NCBI GenBank assembly: GCA_007922225.1 | Contig: ML679989.1 | Span: forward strand, 18,621,570-18,685,569 | Direction of reading: 5' to 3' | Length of the DNA: 64,000 nt | DNA from: Emydura subglobosa | Taxonomy: Eukaryota; Chordata; Testudines; Chelidae | Shown here: one piece after another, positions 12,048-64,000 of the stretch | How the letters are laid out: every line of letters begins with the position of its first letter | How positions within the stretch are numbered: the stretch's first letter is position 1 | Program-made: the position numbers and the translations under genes | The notes under the pieces: generated by a model | The model's database searches: none | What the model was told of the DNA's origin: nothing | What the model saw: only the letters and a program-made list of their open reading frames with translations

Positions 12048-12446
12048 TCTCCACATCCTTTCTTCCAATCCTAGGTCCTGAGCTGTTAGCCTTCTCTTCT
12101 CTCTTCAGGGGAGAGCTGGGCGTCCCTTGTAAAGTCTTCTCCAGTTTTTTTGTCCACAGGTGTCTGTAGCAGTGGGGTGCCAAAGAAACCTCCCCTCACA
12201 GTATTCCCAGGAAATGATGCAGAACGGGAGATGATTCTTCTACCACTGAGATAGGTTCCTTGGGTCATGTATGTAAGACCATGGCCAATAAAATGAGCAG
12301 CTGCCATGGACATCTCAATTTAAAAGAGATTACAGTCTAAGGGAGTGTAGTGAGGACTACCTGCCCATCTGTTTAGGAGATGCAGGCAAAAAGACACACC
12401 ATCTAAATCATCCCATTCTCAGCAATTTGTCTCTTTTCCACTCAGG
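12042..12446 (-). other. Probable 3' UTR of the DDR2-like gene
   Basis: Sequence downstream of the stop codon holds no further coding exon. The first AATAAA on the minus strand is at 12047-12042, with another at 11680-11675. The true cleavage site cannot be set from sequence alone. Confidence 0.4.
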
Positions 12447-55260
<42,814 letters not shown>

Positions 55261-55335
55261 GGTGCGCAGTGGGACGCGTGGCACCGGGTCAGTCGGGCGT
55301 GAGTCCTTCACGGCCAGCAGCTGCCATCTACATTT
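55261..55335 (-). other. Probable 5' UTR part of exon 1, with short upstream ORFs
   Basis: A splice acceptor (CTTTCAG) lies just upstream of the start codon, so the exon probably begins at 55335 with earlier non-coding exons further right. Human DDR2 also has untranslated first exons. The leader contains an ATG directly followed by TAG (55333-55328) and a 12-codon upstream ORF ending at 55289. If the acceptor is not used, the leader continues upstream without a visible splice site. Confidence 0.5.
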
Positions 55336-58300
55336 CTGAAAGACAAAGCGAGAGGGAAGATGAAAGTCCTGCAGCCAGCGGCAGATCCTCAGGGCCGTAC
55401 CGCAGCGCAAGGGGCCACCAGGTCCTGTGCGCACGGGAAACAGCACTCGCTGGCACAGGAACAGGCCGCAGGTCTCCCCTGGCCAGGAGCTAGTGTTTTA
55501 TGCTAATATTTGCCCGGCTGCTTGTGCTGACTCTGGAGTTATTCAGTGCTGTGGGAAATTCACCTTCTAAAAACCCCGCAGCGCTGTGTATTGTGCACAG
55601 CAGCACACCAGTGTCACCGAAAAATAAATCCTGGTGGGTCACTTGTTAACAGCTCCAGTGCAAAGTCACCTCTGCCCCTGCTTATTCACTCGCCTCCTTT
55701 AAAAAACAAAAGCCACATTGATGCCCAGACACCTCTTTACGGCAAAGCATCCAGGGTTCACTTTCAAAGCACGCCTGGTGAGAAAGGAAGCCAACCCTCC
55801 CCGGATCGCTGCAGTTCTGGTGTGAGGACACACGGGGGCAGAACGATTTCACTTGGAAAGCAGAGCCTTGCTTTGTGGGACCTGTACAGGGTGCTGAGCA
55901 CAGGGCAGGGCCAGGCACCAGCATCATGGCTGTACGGGGAGCAGCCCTGGTCACTCCTGGGGGCAGAGAGCAGCAGCAGCATGTATGTCAGTGACTAATT
56001 GAGCATGTAAAAGCCTCTTTGCTAGCAACATCCGCTCTGCCTGCAGCCAGCAGCTACCTGTGTAACTGTGCTGGGCAAATCCCTTTCACTCAGGCTGCCT
56101 CTGCATTTCTGTTGGGACAGGCCTTTCCCCCTTGCCCGTAACCTCCTCAGATTCAGACTTTCTGGGAGGGTGTTTCCCAGGTCAGCTCTGCACCTAACGG
56201 TCCGTTTATTTGTTTAAAGTGGAACAAAAGCGTGTGGCTGTTTTCCAATGTGGCGAGAGGGAAAAGACACCATTCCATCCTTCCTAAAACCCCACTGCCC
56301 TAGCCCAAAAGCAATTTGGGGGAGCAATGCAAACTGGGCCAGCGAGACAGTCCAGAGACTGGAGAGAGGCCTTTGCTGTCAGCTTCGGTGGAGCTGAGTT
56401 TTAAGGTTTAAAGTGCATGCTTCTCTCACACACGCTGATACTAATGATCTGCCAATGCTATTTGTGCCCCCTCATGTTTCTCTCTGGAGGCATGTATCGA
56501 ATAGGGCAGAGCCCTGCCTCTTCCAGCACACACAAGCCTGCACTCAGTTTGCAAGGGCTCTGTCAGAGCTCCCGCCTTGCTGAGCATATTCTGCAGGAAT
56601 GCCACCCAGCAAATCATTCCACGAGAAAGAAAGTCATTGCTTCCTATCCGTTAGGGTTTTTTTAAACTAGGAAATGCCATAAAAAGCTACCTTAGAAGAA
56701 CAGTAAGATTATACAGTGGAGCACTCAAAAGCTTGCATCACATTCACCTGCGTAACCTCAACCTTTGCCCCTTGTGCGTGTGCATCATTACCCAACCACA
56801 TGGTATTTCTGACGCAGAACCTGCCCAGCTAGTGACAGCATTCAGACTGCAGGGTGAAAGATGACACAATGATAACAAAAGACAGCTGCCCGGTGCACTG
56901 CGTCCCATTCAGCCAGTGCCCTGAGTAGGGTTAGGGGGCATGTGTGACCGTGGGACTGAAGCCATATGGCAAAGCAGATGGGAACCTCTGCTTGTTCTGC
57001 CCTGACTTTTAAGTGCTGCATTTTGCAAATGAACCTTTGAAGCTCGTGTTCCATACAGACAGCTACAGAAATGAAAACCTGAACCAGCAGCCAGAGGGCC
57101 CAGGAAACACTTGCACATCCTACAGAGGGAGTGGAACAGAGAGCGAGTGCTCCAGTCCTACGCCAGGAGGAGTCTTTTAGCAAACACAGCACTGCCGACT
57201 GCCCTCGCACAACTGCAAACGCGTGGTAACTGCTGACACTGCCCCGGCAAACCCTTCCTGGCAGGCAGCCCCTTGCAGGATGGCACATGTGGCGGAGGAT
57301 GGAGACACGGCCCTGCCTCCTTTGGGATGCTGTTGACTGCCGTTGCAACTGACGCTTTCAGACGCCACGCACAGGGCAGGGGGAGGCGAAAGGAAACCCA
57401 ATAACGCTGCTATGTGCTCAGGGCCCTGCTTTAGCTCAGGATGCTGTCCTGGCCATGGCCAAGGCCAGTGTCGATGTGACTGGAGGGCACCTGTTGCACT
57501 GTTCGGATTAGGCCGTAATTGCTCAAATACATCCCTCTAAAAGATGAGCCTGATCAGCTCAAAATCCGATGTCAATAAAGATACCCGGGGCCATGACGGG
57601 CCCAACAAAACGAGTGTAAATACCCGTACATCCTCAGATGCCACCCCACGGATCTGAGATTACCGAAGATAACAAGTGAGAAGATTTTGTATCAGAAGAA
57701 ACCGCGTGGGGTAGCTTTACCATCATGCACTGAGTCTCAAAGGTGGCGTTTTCTGACATTTAAATGTGCGCCCGTTTAGCAGAGTGTAACCCCCAAAGAG
57801 CTTACCTAGGTCAGAGTCTGCTGGGCAAGGCAGAGGGATTGAGGAGACACTCTATCTAGGGTGATGGGGGCCCTGTCAGCTGGGAGGAGGATGGCCCGGA
57901 GTCCAGATGGCCACCAGCCCCCTGCTCAGAGGAGGAGCCGTGTCAGAGAGAAAGGAAGGGGCAGAGTCAGGTAACTGGTAAGTGAAAGCCTGGGAAGAAG
58001 GGCTACCCTGACCAGTAGGAAGTGAGATGCCCAGCCCCGGGAGCATTGGAGAGCGGAGCAACCAGTCTGGAGCCAGCCATGAAAGGCTGCGGGTGAGCTG
58101 ATGAGTCCCAGGGTGCAGGCAGGGTTCCTCTGAGAATAGGCCTCTGGGCACCCGACAGCAACACCCTCTCCAAGCAGACTGCCGGTGTCTAGAGTGCCAG
58201 AACATCTCTGCTGCCTCCCCCTTCTGCTGCAGGCAGCACTCCGCTGAGACGCCTTGGACGGCTTCTGAGAGCGTGAGGGACCCTCCTCTCACGGCTTGGC

Positions 58301-58525
58301 TTTGAGGCACGGGAGTAGAAAGCATTTCTCTGCCCCAAGCCCCTTCTACTGTGAGATCTCAGGCCTTGGGGTTGTTTGGTTGGGTTTTTTTTTGGCTAAG
58401 CGTAGGCCTTGTTCTTGGGCTAAGCAGTAGCAGCCATAATAGGAGAGACAGCCGCCATACGCTAAGTAGCAGGTAGTCACATCTTCACACTCCTGAAACT
58501 GCTTCAAGACAATGTAATAGCCGGC
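55336..58525. other. Upstream flank of the gene
   Basis: Likely to contain further 5' UTR exons or the promoter of the DDR2-like gene, but none can be fixed from sequence. There is no clear CpG island or TATA box. No coding gene recognised. Confidence 0.4.
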
Positions 58526-59166
58526 TGTTAAGAAGGTGCTACTGTCCTAATAGCACCTACCACCTCTTTAAGATGTGTAAAGAAAACTTCTGTTTGACAG
58601 CATTCTGTCTGGAAAAGAATCACTTATCAACAGGTGTGGTTGTAAAATTTACACTTATTGTTTTGCCTTTATGGTACCCACTTTTCTATGGTTTATCTGA
58701 ATGCTTTCGGTCTGGTTCGTTGATTGTTTCTGCCTGTTGCATAACTAAGTGTGCACTACTTAAATCAATTAAGGTGGTGGGATATGATTGGTTAAAGGAC
58801 TGTAATGGGCTAGGATTGGTGTTTTGTAGTACTTTAGTTTAAAATGATTGGTTAAGGTACAGCTAAGCAGGACCCTGCTAAGGTCCAAAAGGAAGTTCTT
58901 TGGAACCTAACTCCAGGACACAGCCCAAATCAGAGGTGCCAGACCTCAACACCCGGCCAACCATACTGTGCAGAAGCTGGAGTCCCAGATGATCTAATCC
59001 TGATTGGCCACCAGGAGAAGTTTGTCTGCCCTAGTGGGAGTGGTGAGTATTGTATGCTTAGCGTGTGTGTTCTGTTTTGGTAATTGTTAATAAATAGAGA
59101 ATAAGGAGGTTACTGTGTAAGACTCTCTCTCTGGTAAAAGATCCTGCAAACCGGCAGAGAATTACA
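58526..59166 (+). mobile_element. Retroviral-type LTR, upstream flank
   Basis: Starts TGTTAAGAAGG and ends GAGAATTACA. It carries AATAAA near 59091 followed by GTGTAAGACTCTCTCTCTGG, which looks like an R/U5 boundary region. CC and then TGGAGCC follow, a plausible primer-binding start. The boundaries are inferred from these marks and no second LTR is in the window. A host non-coding sequence is the alternative. Confidence 0.45.
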
Positions 59167-59375
59167 CCTGGAGCCTTACGAATTGGGATAAGGTGGGCAC
59201 TTATTAACCTGGAGCCCTATGGACTGGGAACGGGTGACCCTGAGCCCTAGAGTGTGAATTGGGTAAGGGTAGGTGCCTTTCCTCTAGAGCCTTATGGATT
59301 GGAAAAGGGTGGAGGTGCCTTAAGTGGGTTATGCCTGAAGCCCTACGGATTGGGGAAAAGGTGGGGTGCCCTAGT
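59160..59375 (+). repeat. Short minisatellite after the LTR
   Basis: About five diverged units of GAGCCYTAYGGATTGGG followed by an AAAGGTGGG-like segment, at about 59168, 59210, 59245, 59287 and 59335, spaced roughly 40-50 bp apart. They lie where an LTR element leader would be. Confidence 0.55.
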
Positions 59376-60306
59376 GTGTGAGTAACACTACCTGGCTGGC
59401 TGCACAGTCGCTCCTCGCGGCGTTCGGATGGCTGCCTCCCAGTTCCCCTCTCGTGTATGCTTGCTGAGCCTGCATTCAAGGAGAAGTTGCCCCAGCTTTG
59501 CATGTCACAGTGAGGAGAGCTCTGCTACTGGAGTCGTTCTGGGCAGGGGGCTGGGCAGTCGGGCTTTTTGCTGGCTGGTTTGTATATTGGGGTATCTGGC
59601 GCTGGTGGACACCTGACAGTTCTGGGTGGGCCAGGCAAGGTGCTGGCAAGCGGGGGGTTAGTGTTGTTGAGCCCGAGGAGTGAGGGGTCTAGTTTCTGAT
59701 CCTGAGATGCTTGTGGTAGAGGCGACGTTTGCTGCTTTGCCCGAGGTGGAACCAGAAGCTGATTCTCCTTCCCTGCCTGTGGACCGGTGAGGGAGATCGG
59801 CCTGGCAGCCCTGGGGCAGGAGTCACCGGACACACAGACTGCTTCTCTGCAGCACTGGAGCAATGGGGCGTCTCTTGGGGTCCGATCTCAGTCAGTGAAA
59901 GCCACTGTGCAGCTGGGCCCAAGACTTCATTCCTGGATGGTAGCACGGGCTGGATTACGCTGCCGAACAGTTGTAGCAGCAGTTCTCTCTCTCCTGGTTT
60001 CTCGTGTAGTGCTTTTTGAATGAGTTCAGCACTCCCGGCTGTATTTGTTATGACTTTATTCTAACCCTGCTGTCACACATCGACCCGCACAGAAACTGCC
60101 ATATCTCGTGCGCAAGACCCCCATCGGCACTGAAACCCCAGGCACTAGCAAATCCTGAAGAAAGGCAGGAAAGCATTATCGCGGTTTGCTGGGCTGGCTG
60201 GATCAAATTGCTAATTGCTAACAGCTGGCTGCATCAGAATAAAACCCTGTTACGATCATCATGTGAGCAGAAAAAATGTCAGTCCCCCTGAAAAATATTT
60301 CACTCA
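59376..60306. other. Possible LTR-element leader, non-coding
   Basis: GC-rich sequence following the LTR and minisatellite. It could be a retroelement 5' leader, but no gag motif was seen. Confidence 0.3.
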
Positions 60307-60550
60307 CTGGGGATGTCCCCACAGCAAAGAAAATCCTGTGGCTGGCCCCTGCCAGCCAGCTGCAGGGCTGTTACATTGCTGTGTAGACTTCCGGGCTGGC
60401 GCCTGACCACTGGGACCTTCCCACCCCACAGGATCCAGCCCAAAAATCTACACAGCAATGAAATAGCCCCGCAGTCTGAGTCCCCTAAGCCTGAGTCGAC
60501 TGGCATGGGCCAGCCACAGGTGACTAGTTGCTGTGTAGACACACTCCTTG
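60307..60550. mobile_element. MITE in the upstream flank
   Basis: A 240-bp palindromic unit. GGCTGTTACATTGCTGTGTAGA on one side pairs roughly with TCTACACAGCAATGAAATAGCC on the other. The ends carry CTGTGTAGAC-type sequence like other reptile MITEs in this window. Confidence 0.55.
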
Positions 60551-62279
60551 AGAAGCGGAGGAGAGAGCAACTTTCTCCAACATTCAGAGCAGACACCAAG
60601 CCCGCCTCTTCGCTCAGATGCAGGCAAAGACCACCACTGTCCCCAGCGTAGTGTGCGACCCACCTGCTAGCGAAGGCATTCTATAATATTCCCAACAGTG
60701 GGCACAGGAGGGAGCTGCTGTTTACATTTCTAACTGGATCTGCATGAAATAGGAGGAGTTTGGGGCCCCTCCTACGTCCATCCTCTCTTCAGAGCTCCAT
60801 TGAGGAAGGCTGGAACAGTCGGGAGACTTTTGGATCCAAGCTGAAAGTGACACAATTGTTTCAACTTGCTAGTTTGCAAACGGTTACCTGGCAATGGGAC
60901 TTCATGGTCACTGGAGGCGTCCTGCTATGGGGGCACAATGCCCTACCATCAAGATGTTCTATGGCTATTATCCACCTGCCGGTGGCAGCACACAGCCTGG
61001 TGTCTTACTGTATGGGCAGGAGAAATCGGCTTCTCTCTTTGATTACAGGTTGCAACGCGCTGCTGTCTAGACCTGCCTTTGGCACGGTTATAGTCAGGGA
61101 AATGGCTCTGTGAACGGCTGACTGGCAAACTATATAAACCCTCTCACTGTCACTCTCTGGTCGGGCTGGCTGGAGGACGACAAGTCTGTTTCATGACAGT
61201 TGTCACGGCTTCAGAATGTGTTTTCATTCCGCATTGGAATGAAAACCAAACCACTCAAACGTTTCCATGAGATGGTGGCAAATCAGTCACACACTGTCTC
61301 TTCAGAAGTGATCAGAGAACCCTGGAACTCAGAATCCCTCCCATGCTAAACATTTTGGCTTTGATGAAACAGCATATTTCAATGAAAATACAATCTGTAT
61401 GAAAATTTTCCACCTAGCTCTTTTTTCCTGTTTGTCATCATTGCTGTTGACAAAGATTCTGCCTTTGTAATGTAACTGGCAGTTTGCTGAAGATGCACAG
61501 GACTGGAATACAACTCACTGTCTTCCCACAGTGTTGCCTTGGTAGAGCTATCAGTACTAAACATGGTGTTAGCAGTAGGATTCTGCACAGCAGGGATGCG
61601 CTGTATGAAGGGGCCACTATTCCAGCAAACATGCCCATAACCACACTTTGGATCTGTTGTCTGGATGCCAGTTACTGCACTTTCCTCAATCAAGTGTCAT
61701 TGAGCTATTATTATCTGGAAGAAGAATGACAACAGAACAACCAAGAAAACTGCTTCTGGAGTTCAAGCCACAGATAAAAGACAGCCTGATCCAGGGCCAA
61801 TGGGGATGTCTTTATGGCAACAATGACTTAGGAGCAATACATTGAAAGGACATCTTGCCTTGTGGCTGAGAAAGTTACACAGGCGCCGTATGATCAGGGC
61901 TCCACCCTTACCAACAGGAACCAGGCTGCCAGCACAGCAAAGAGATAAGGGTTGGGGATTATCAGGGGCTGAGGAAAGCTGATAACTGCTGAGGCTCACT
62001 CAGACCAGACACAAAGTCCCTACTCTCTCTGAACTCCTAACTCTTACCCTCTTACCCTATTTTTGTTGCAATGGCCAACGGCTCTAGCTGGAGCTAGTTG
62101 TCCCTACTTTAGGTTGTCCCTACTCTAGTTCCCTACTCTAGTTGTCCCTACTCTAGGATCCTTACTCTCTAGCTGGAGGTGCCTGGGCAGGAAAGATGCT
62201 GCCTGTCATCAGCTTTTATTTTAGACTCATACAGTCAGCTGCTGCCTGCTTCCATTGTATATTTCAGTATTTACCACTG
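60551..62279. other. Upstream flank, unassigned
   Basis: Holds an AATTTTCC-type AT repeat near 61380 and short CCCTACTCTAG tandem units at about 62100-62160. No gene. Confidence 0.45.
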
Positions 62280-62745
62280 TAGGTTCATACATTCATGAAT
62301 ATTAAGGCCAGAAGGGACTATAATGACCATCTAGTCTGACCTGTATAACGCATCCAGCCCAATAACTTGTGGTTCAGTTAGAGGGTATTGTTTAGAAAGA
62401 CACATCCAGTCTTGACTTAAAGACTCCAGTTGACAGAAAATCCAGCACACACCCAGATAAGTTGTTCCAATGGTTAATAACTCTCATTGCTAAATATTGG
62501 CACCTTACTTCCAGTCTGAATTTGGCTCTCATTCTGCCTTTGGCTGCTAGATAGAACAGCCTGTTGCGACCAGAAATCTCCTCCACATGTAGATAGTTAC
62601 AGACCATAATCAAGTCACCTCTTGACCTTCGCTTGGATAAACTAAATAAACAGAGTTTCTCAAGTTCCTTTATGTAAGGCAACTTTTCCAGACCCTGAAT
62701 CATTTTTGTGGCTCTTTTCTGATCCTTTTCCAGTTAGTCAACAAA
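62280..62745 (-). mobile_element. CR1 LINE 3' end, upstream flank
   Basis: Opens with AGGCCAGAAGGGACTATAATGACCATCTAGTCTGACC, the reverse of a CR1 tail. On the minus strand it gives a MIQGLEKLPYIKELEKLCLF-type RT C-terminus. A second CR1 in the same orientation begins about 30 bp to its right. Confidence 0.85.
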
Positions 62746-62774
62746 TCTCAGGCTATGCAAAGAAGCATCTGACA

Positions 62775-63900
62775 TAGAATCATAGAAATGAAGGACTGGA
62801 AGGGAAGTTGATAAGTCATCCAGTCCTGTCCCCTGTACTGAGGCAGGACTATGTATTATCAAGACCATCCCTGACAGGTGTTTGTGGAACCTGTTCTTAA
62901 AAGCATCCAATGACAGACATTCCACCACCTCTCTAGGTGATTTGTTCCAGGGCTTAACTACCCTGACAGCTAGGAAAAGTTTCCTAATGTCTATCCTAAA
63001 TCTCCCTTGCTGCAATTTAAGCCCATTGCTTCTTGGCCTGTCCTCAGTGGATCAGGAGAACAATTTATCACCCTCCTCTTTACAACAATCTTTTACATAC
63101 TTGGAGACTGTCATGTCCCCCTCTCAGTCTTCTCTTCTCCGCACTAAAAAAATCCATTGGTTTTTCAATCTTTCCTTGCAGGTCATGTTTTCTAGCCCTT
63201 TCATCATTTCTGTTGCTCTCCTCTGGACTTTCTCCAATTTGTGCACATCGTTCCCAAAGTGCAGTGCCCAGAATTTGGACACAGGATTTTAGTTGAGGCC
63301 TTATCAGTGCTGAGTGGAGTAGAAGGATTACCTCACATGTCTTTACTTACAACACTCCTGGTCATTCATCCCAGAAAGATGTTCACCTTTTTTTTTTTTT
63401 TTTTTTTCCCCCAGCAGTGTGACACTGTTGACTCATATTTAGTTTGTGATCCACTAGAACCCCCAGATCCTTTTCTGCAGTACTCCTTCCTAAGCAGTCA
63501 TTTCCCATTTTGTATTTGTGCATTTGATTATTTCTTCCTAAGCATAGTACTTCGCATTTGTCCTTACATAATTTCATCCTATTTGTTTCAGACAATTTCT
63601 CTAGTTAGCCAAGATCCTTTTGAATTCTAATCCTGTCCTCCAAACCGCTTGTAACCCCTCTCAGCCTGGTATCATCCAACAACTTTGCAAGTGTGCTCTC
63701 TATGTCATTATCCAAACCATTTATGAAGATATTGCATAGAACCAGACCCAGGAAAGATCCCCGTGGGACTACACTCAATATGCCCCTCCAGCTTGACTCA
63801 GAGATAACTACTCTCTGAGGACGGTTTTCCAATCAGCTATGTACCCACTTTACAGTAGGTTTCTCTAGGCATATTCACTAATTTGCTTGTGAGACTGTAC
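62775..63900 (-). mobile_element. CR1 LINE, RT to 3' end, upstream flank
   Basis: Opens with ATAGAATCATAGAAATGAAGGACTGGAAGGG, the reverse of a CR1 tail. Minus-strand pieces near 63350-63830 encode late RT segments, including an ISVVPRGSFLGLVLCNIFINGL-like run. A 20-base poly-T at 63388-63407 interrupts them. Confidence 0.85.
63388..63407 (+). repeat. Poly-T run inside CR1
   Basis: Twenty T, then five C, inside an otherwise continuous CR1 relic. It may mark a small insertion or a slippage site. Confidence 0.85.
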
Positions 63901-64000
63901 CAAAAGCTTACTAAATGCAGGATGATGATTTTCTGATCTTGAAAGGACCCCTCTCTGAACAGATCCCCCTGTGACATGAAGGCCCTTGTGAAAGAAGAGG

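Noticed and set aside
57876..58325. A 149-codon minus-strand open frame upstream of the gene
   Set aside because: No recognisable domain, composition like surrounding non-coding DNA, and no supporting splice or start context.

Overview
The window is vertebrate nuclear DNA, most likely from a turtle. The evidence is dense CR1 LINE remnants on both strands, several hAT-type and other MITEs, a DIRS tyrosine-recombinase element, Penelope-like ends with a hammerhead-like core, L2 and MIR relics, and LTR retroelements (one with a SCAN-like gag remnant). Assignment to turtle rather than another reptile is inference from this repeat mix.

One protein-coding gene is supported. It lies on the minus strand from the start codon at 55260 to the stop at 12447. 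It is a discoidin domain receptor (DDR) collagen-receptor tyrosine kinase. I found 16 coding exons, every one with an AG acceptor and GT donor and matching phase. Together they give 2622 nt, or 873 residues plus stop, with no internal stop or frameshift. Domain order is signal peptide, discoidin domain, discoidin-like domain, stalk, one transmembrane helix, tyrosine-rich juxtamembrane segment and tyrosine kinase. The extracellular and juxtamembrane parts are too far from mammalian DDR2 for a simple orthologue, and some exons look closer to DDR1, so I call it DDR2-like, probably a third vertebrate DDR paralogue.

Layout. 1-12.0 kb: downstream flank with repeats only (Penelope-like end, CR1, a hAT MITE with perfect target duplication, DIRS recombinase, a MITE). 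12.0-31.3 kb: kinase exons 16 to 11 with CR1, tRNA-like and MITE copies in the introns. 31.3-37.8 kb: stalk, transmembrane and juxtamembrane exons, with an L2 relic and a long CR1. 37.8-52.6 kb: discoidin exons, with a SCAN/Gypsy gag relic, an LTR with a primer-binding-like site, an endogenous retroviral integrase relic and CR1 pieces. 55.2-55.3 kb: signal-peptide exon with short upstream ORFs. 55.3-64 kb: upstream flank with a retroviral-type LTR, a short minisatellite, a MITE and two CR1 copies. I saw no second host gene, tRNA, rRNA, operon or CRISPR.

Best leads: the DDR paralogue itself with its NPxY juxtamembrane motif, the Penelope hammerhead-like inverted ends, the DIRS recombinase, the SCAN-like gag, and an inverted MITE pair flanking the gene's last exon.
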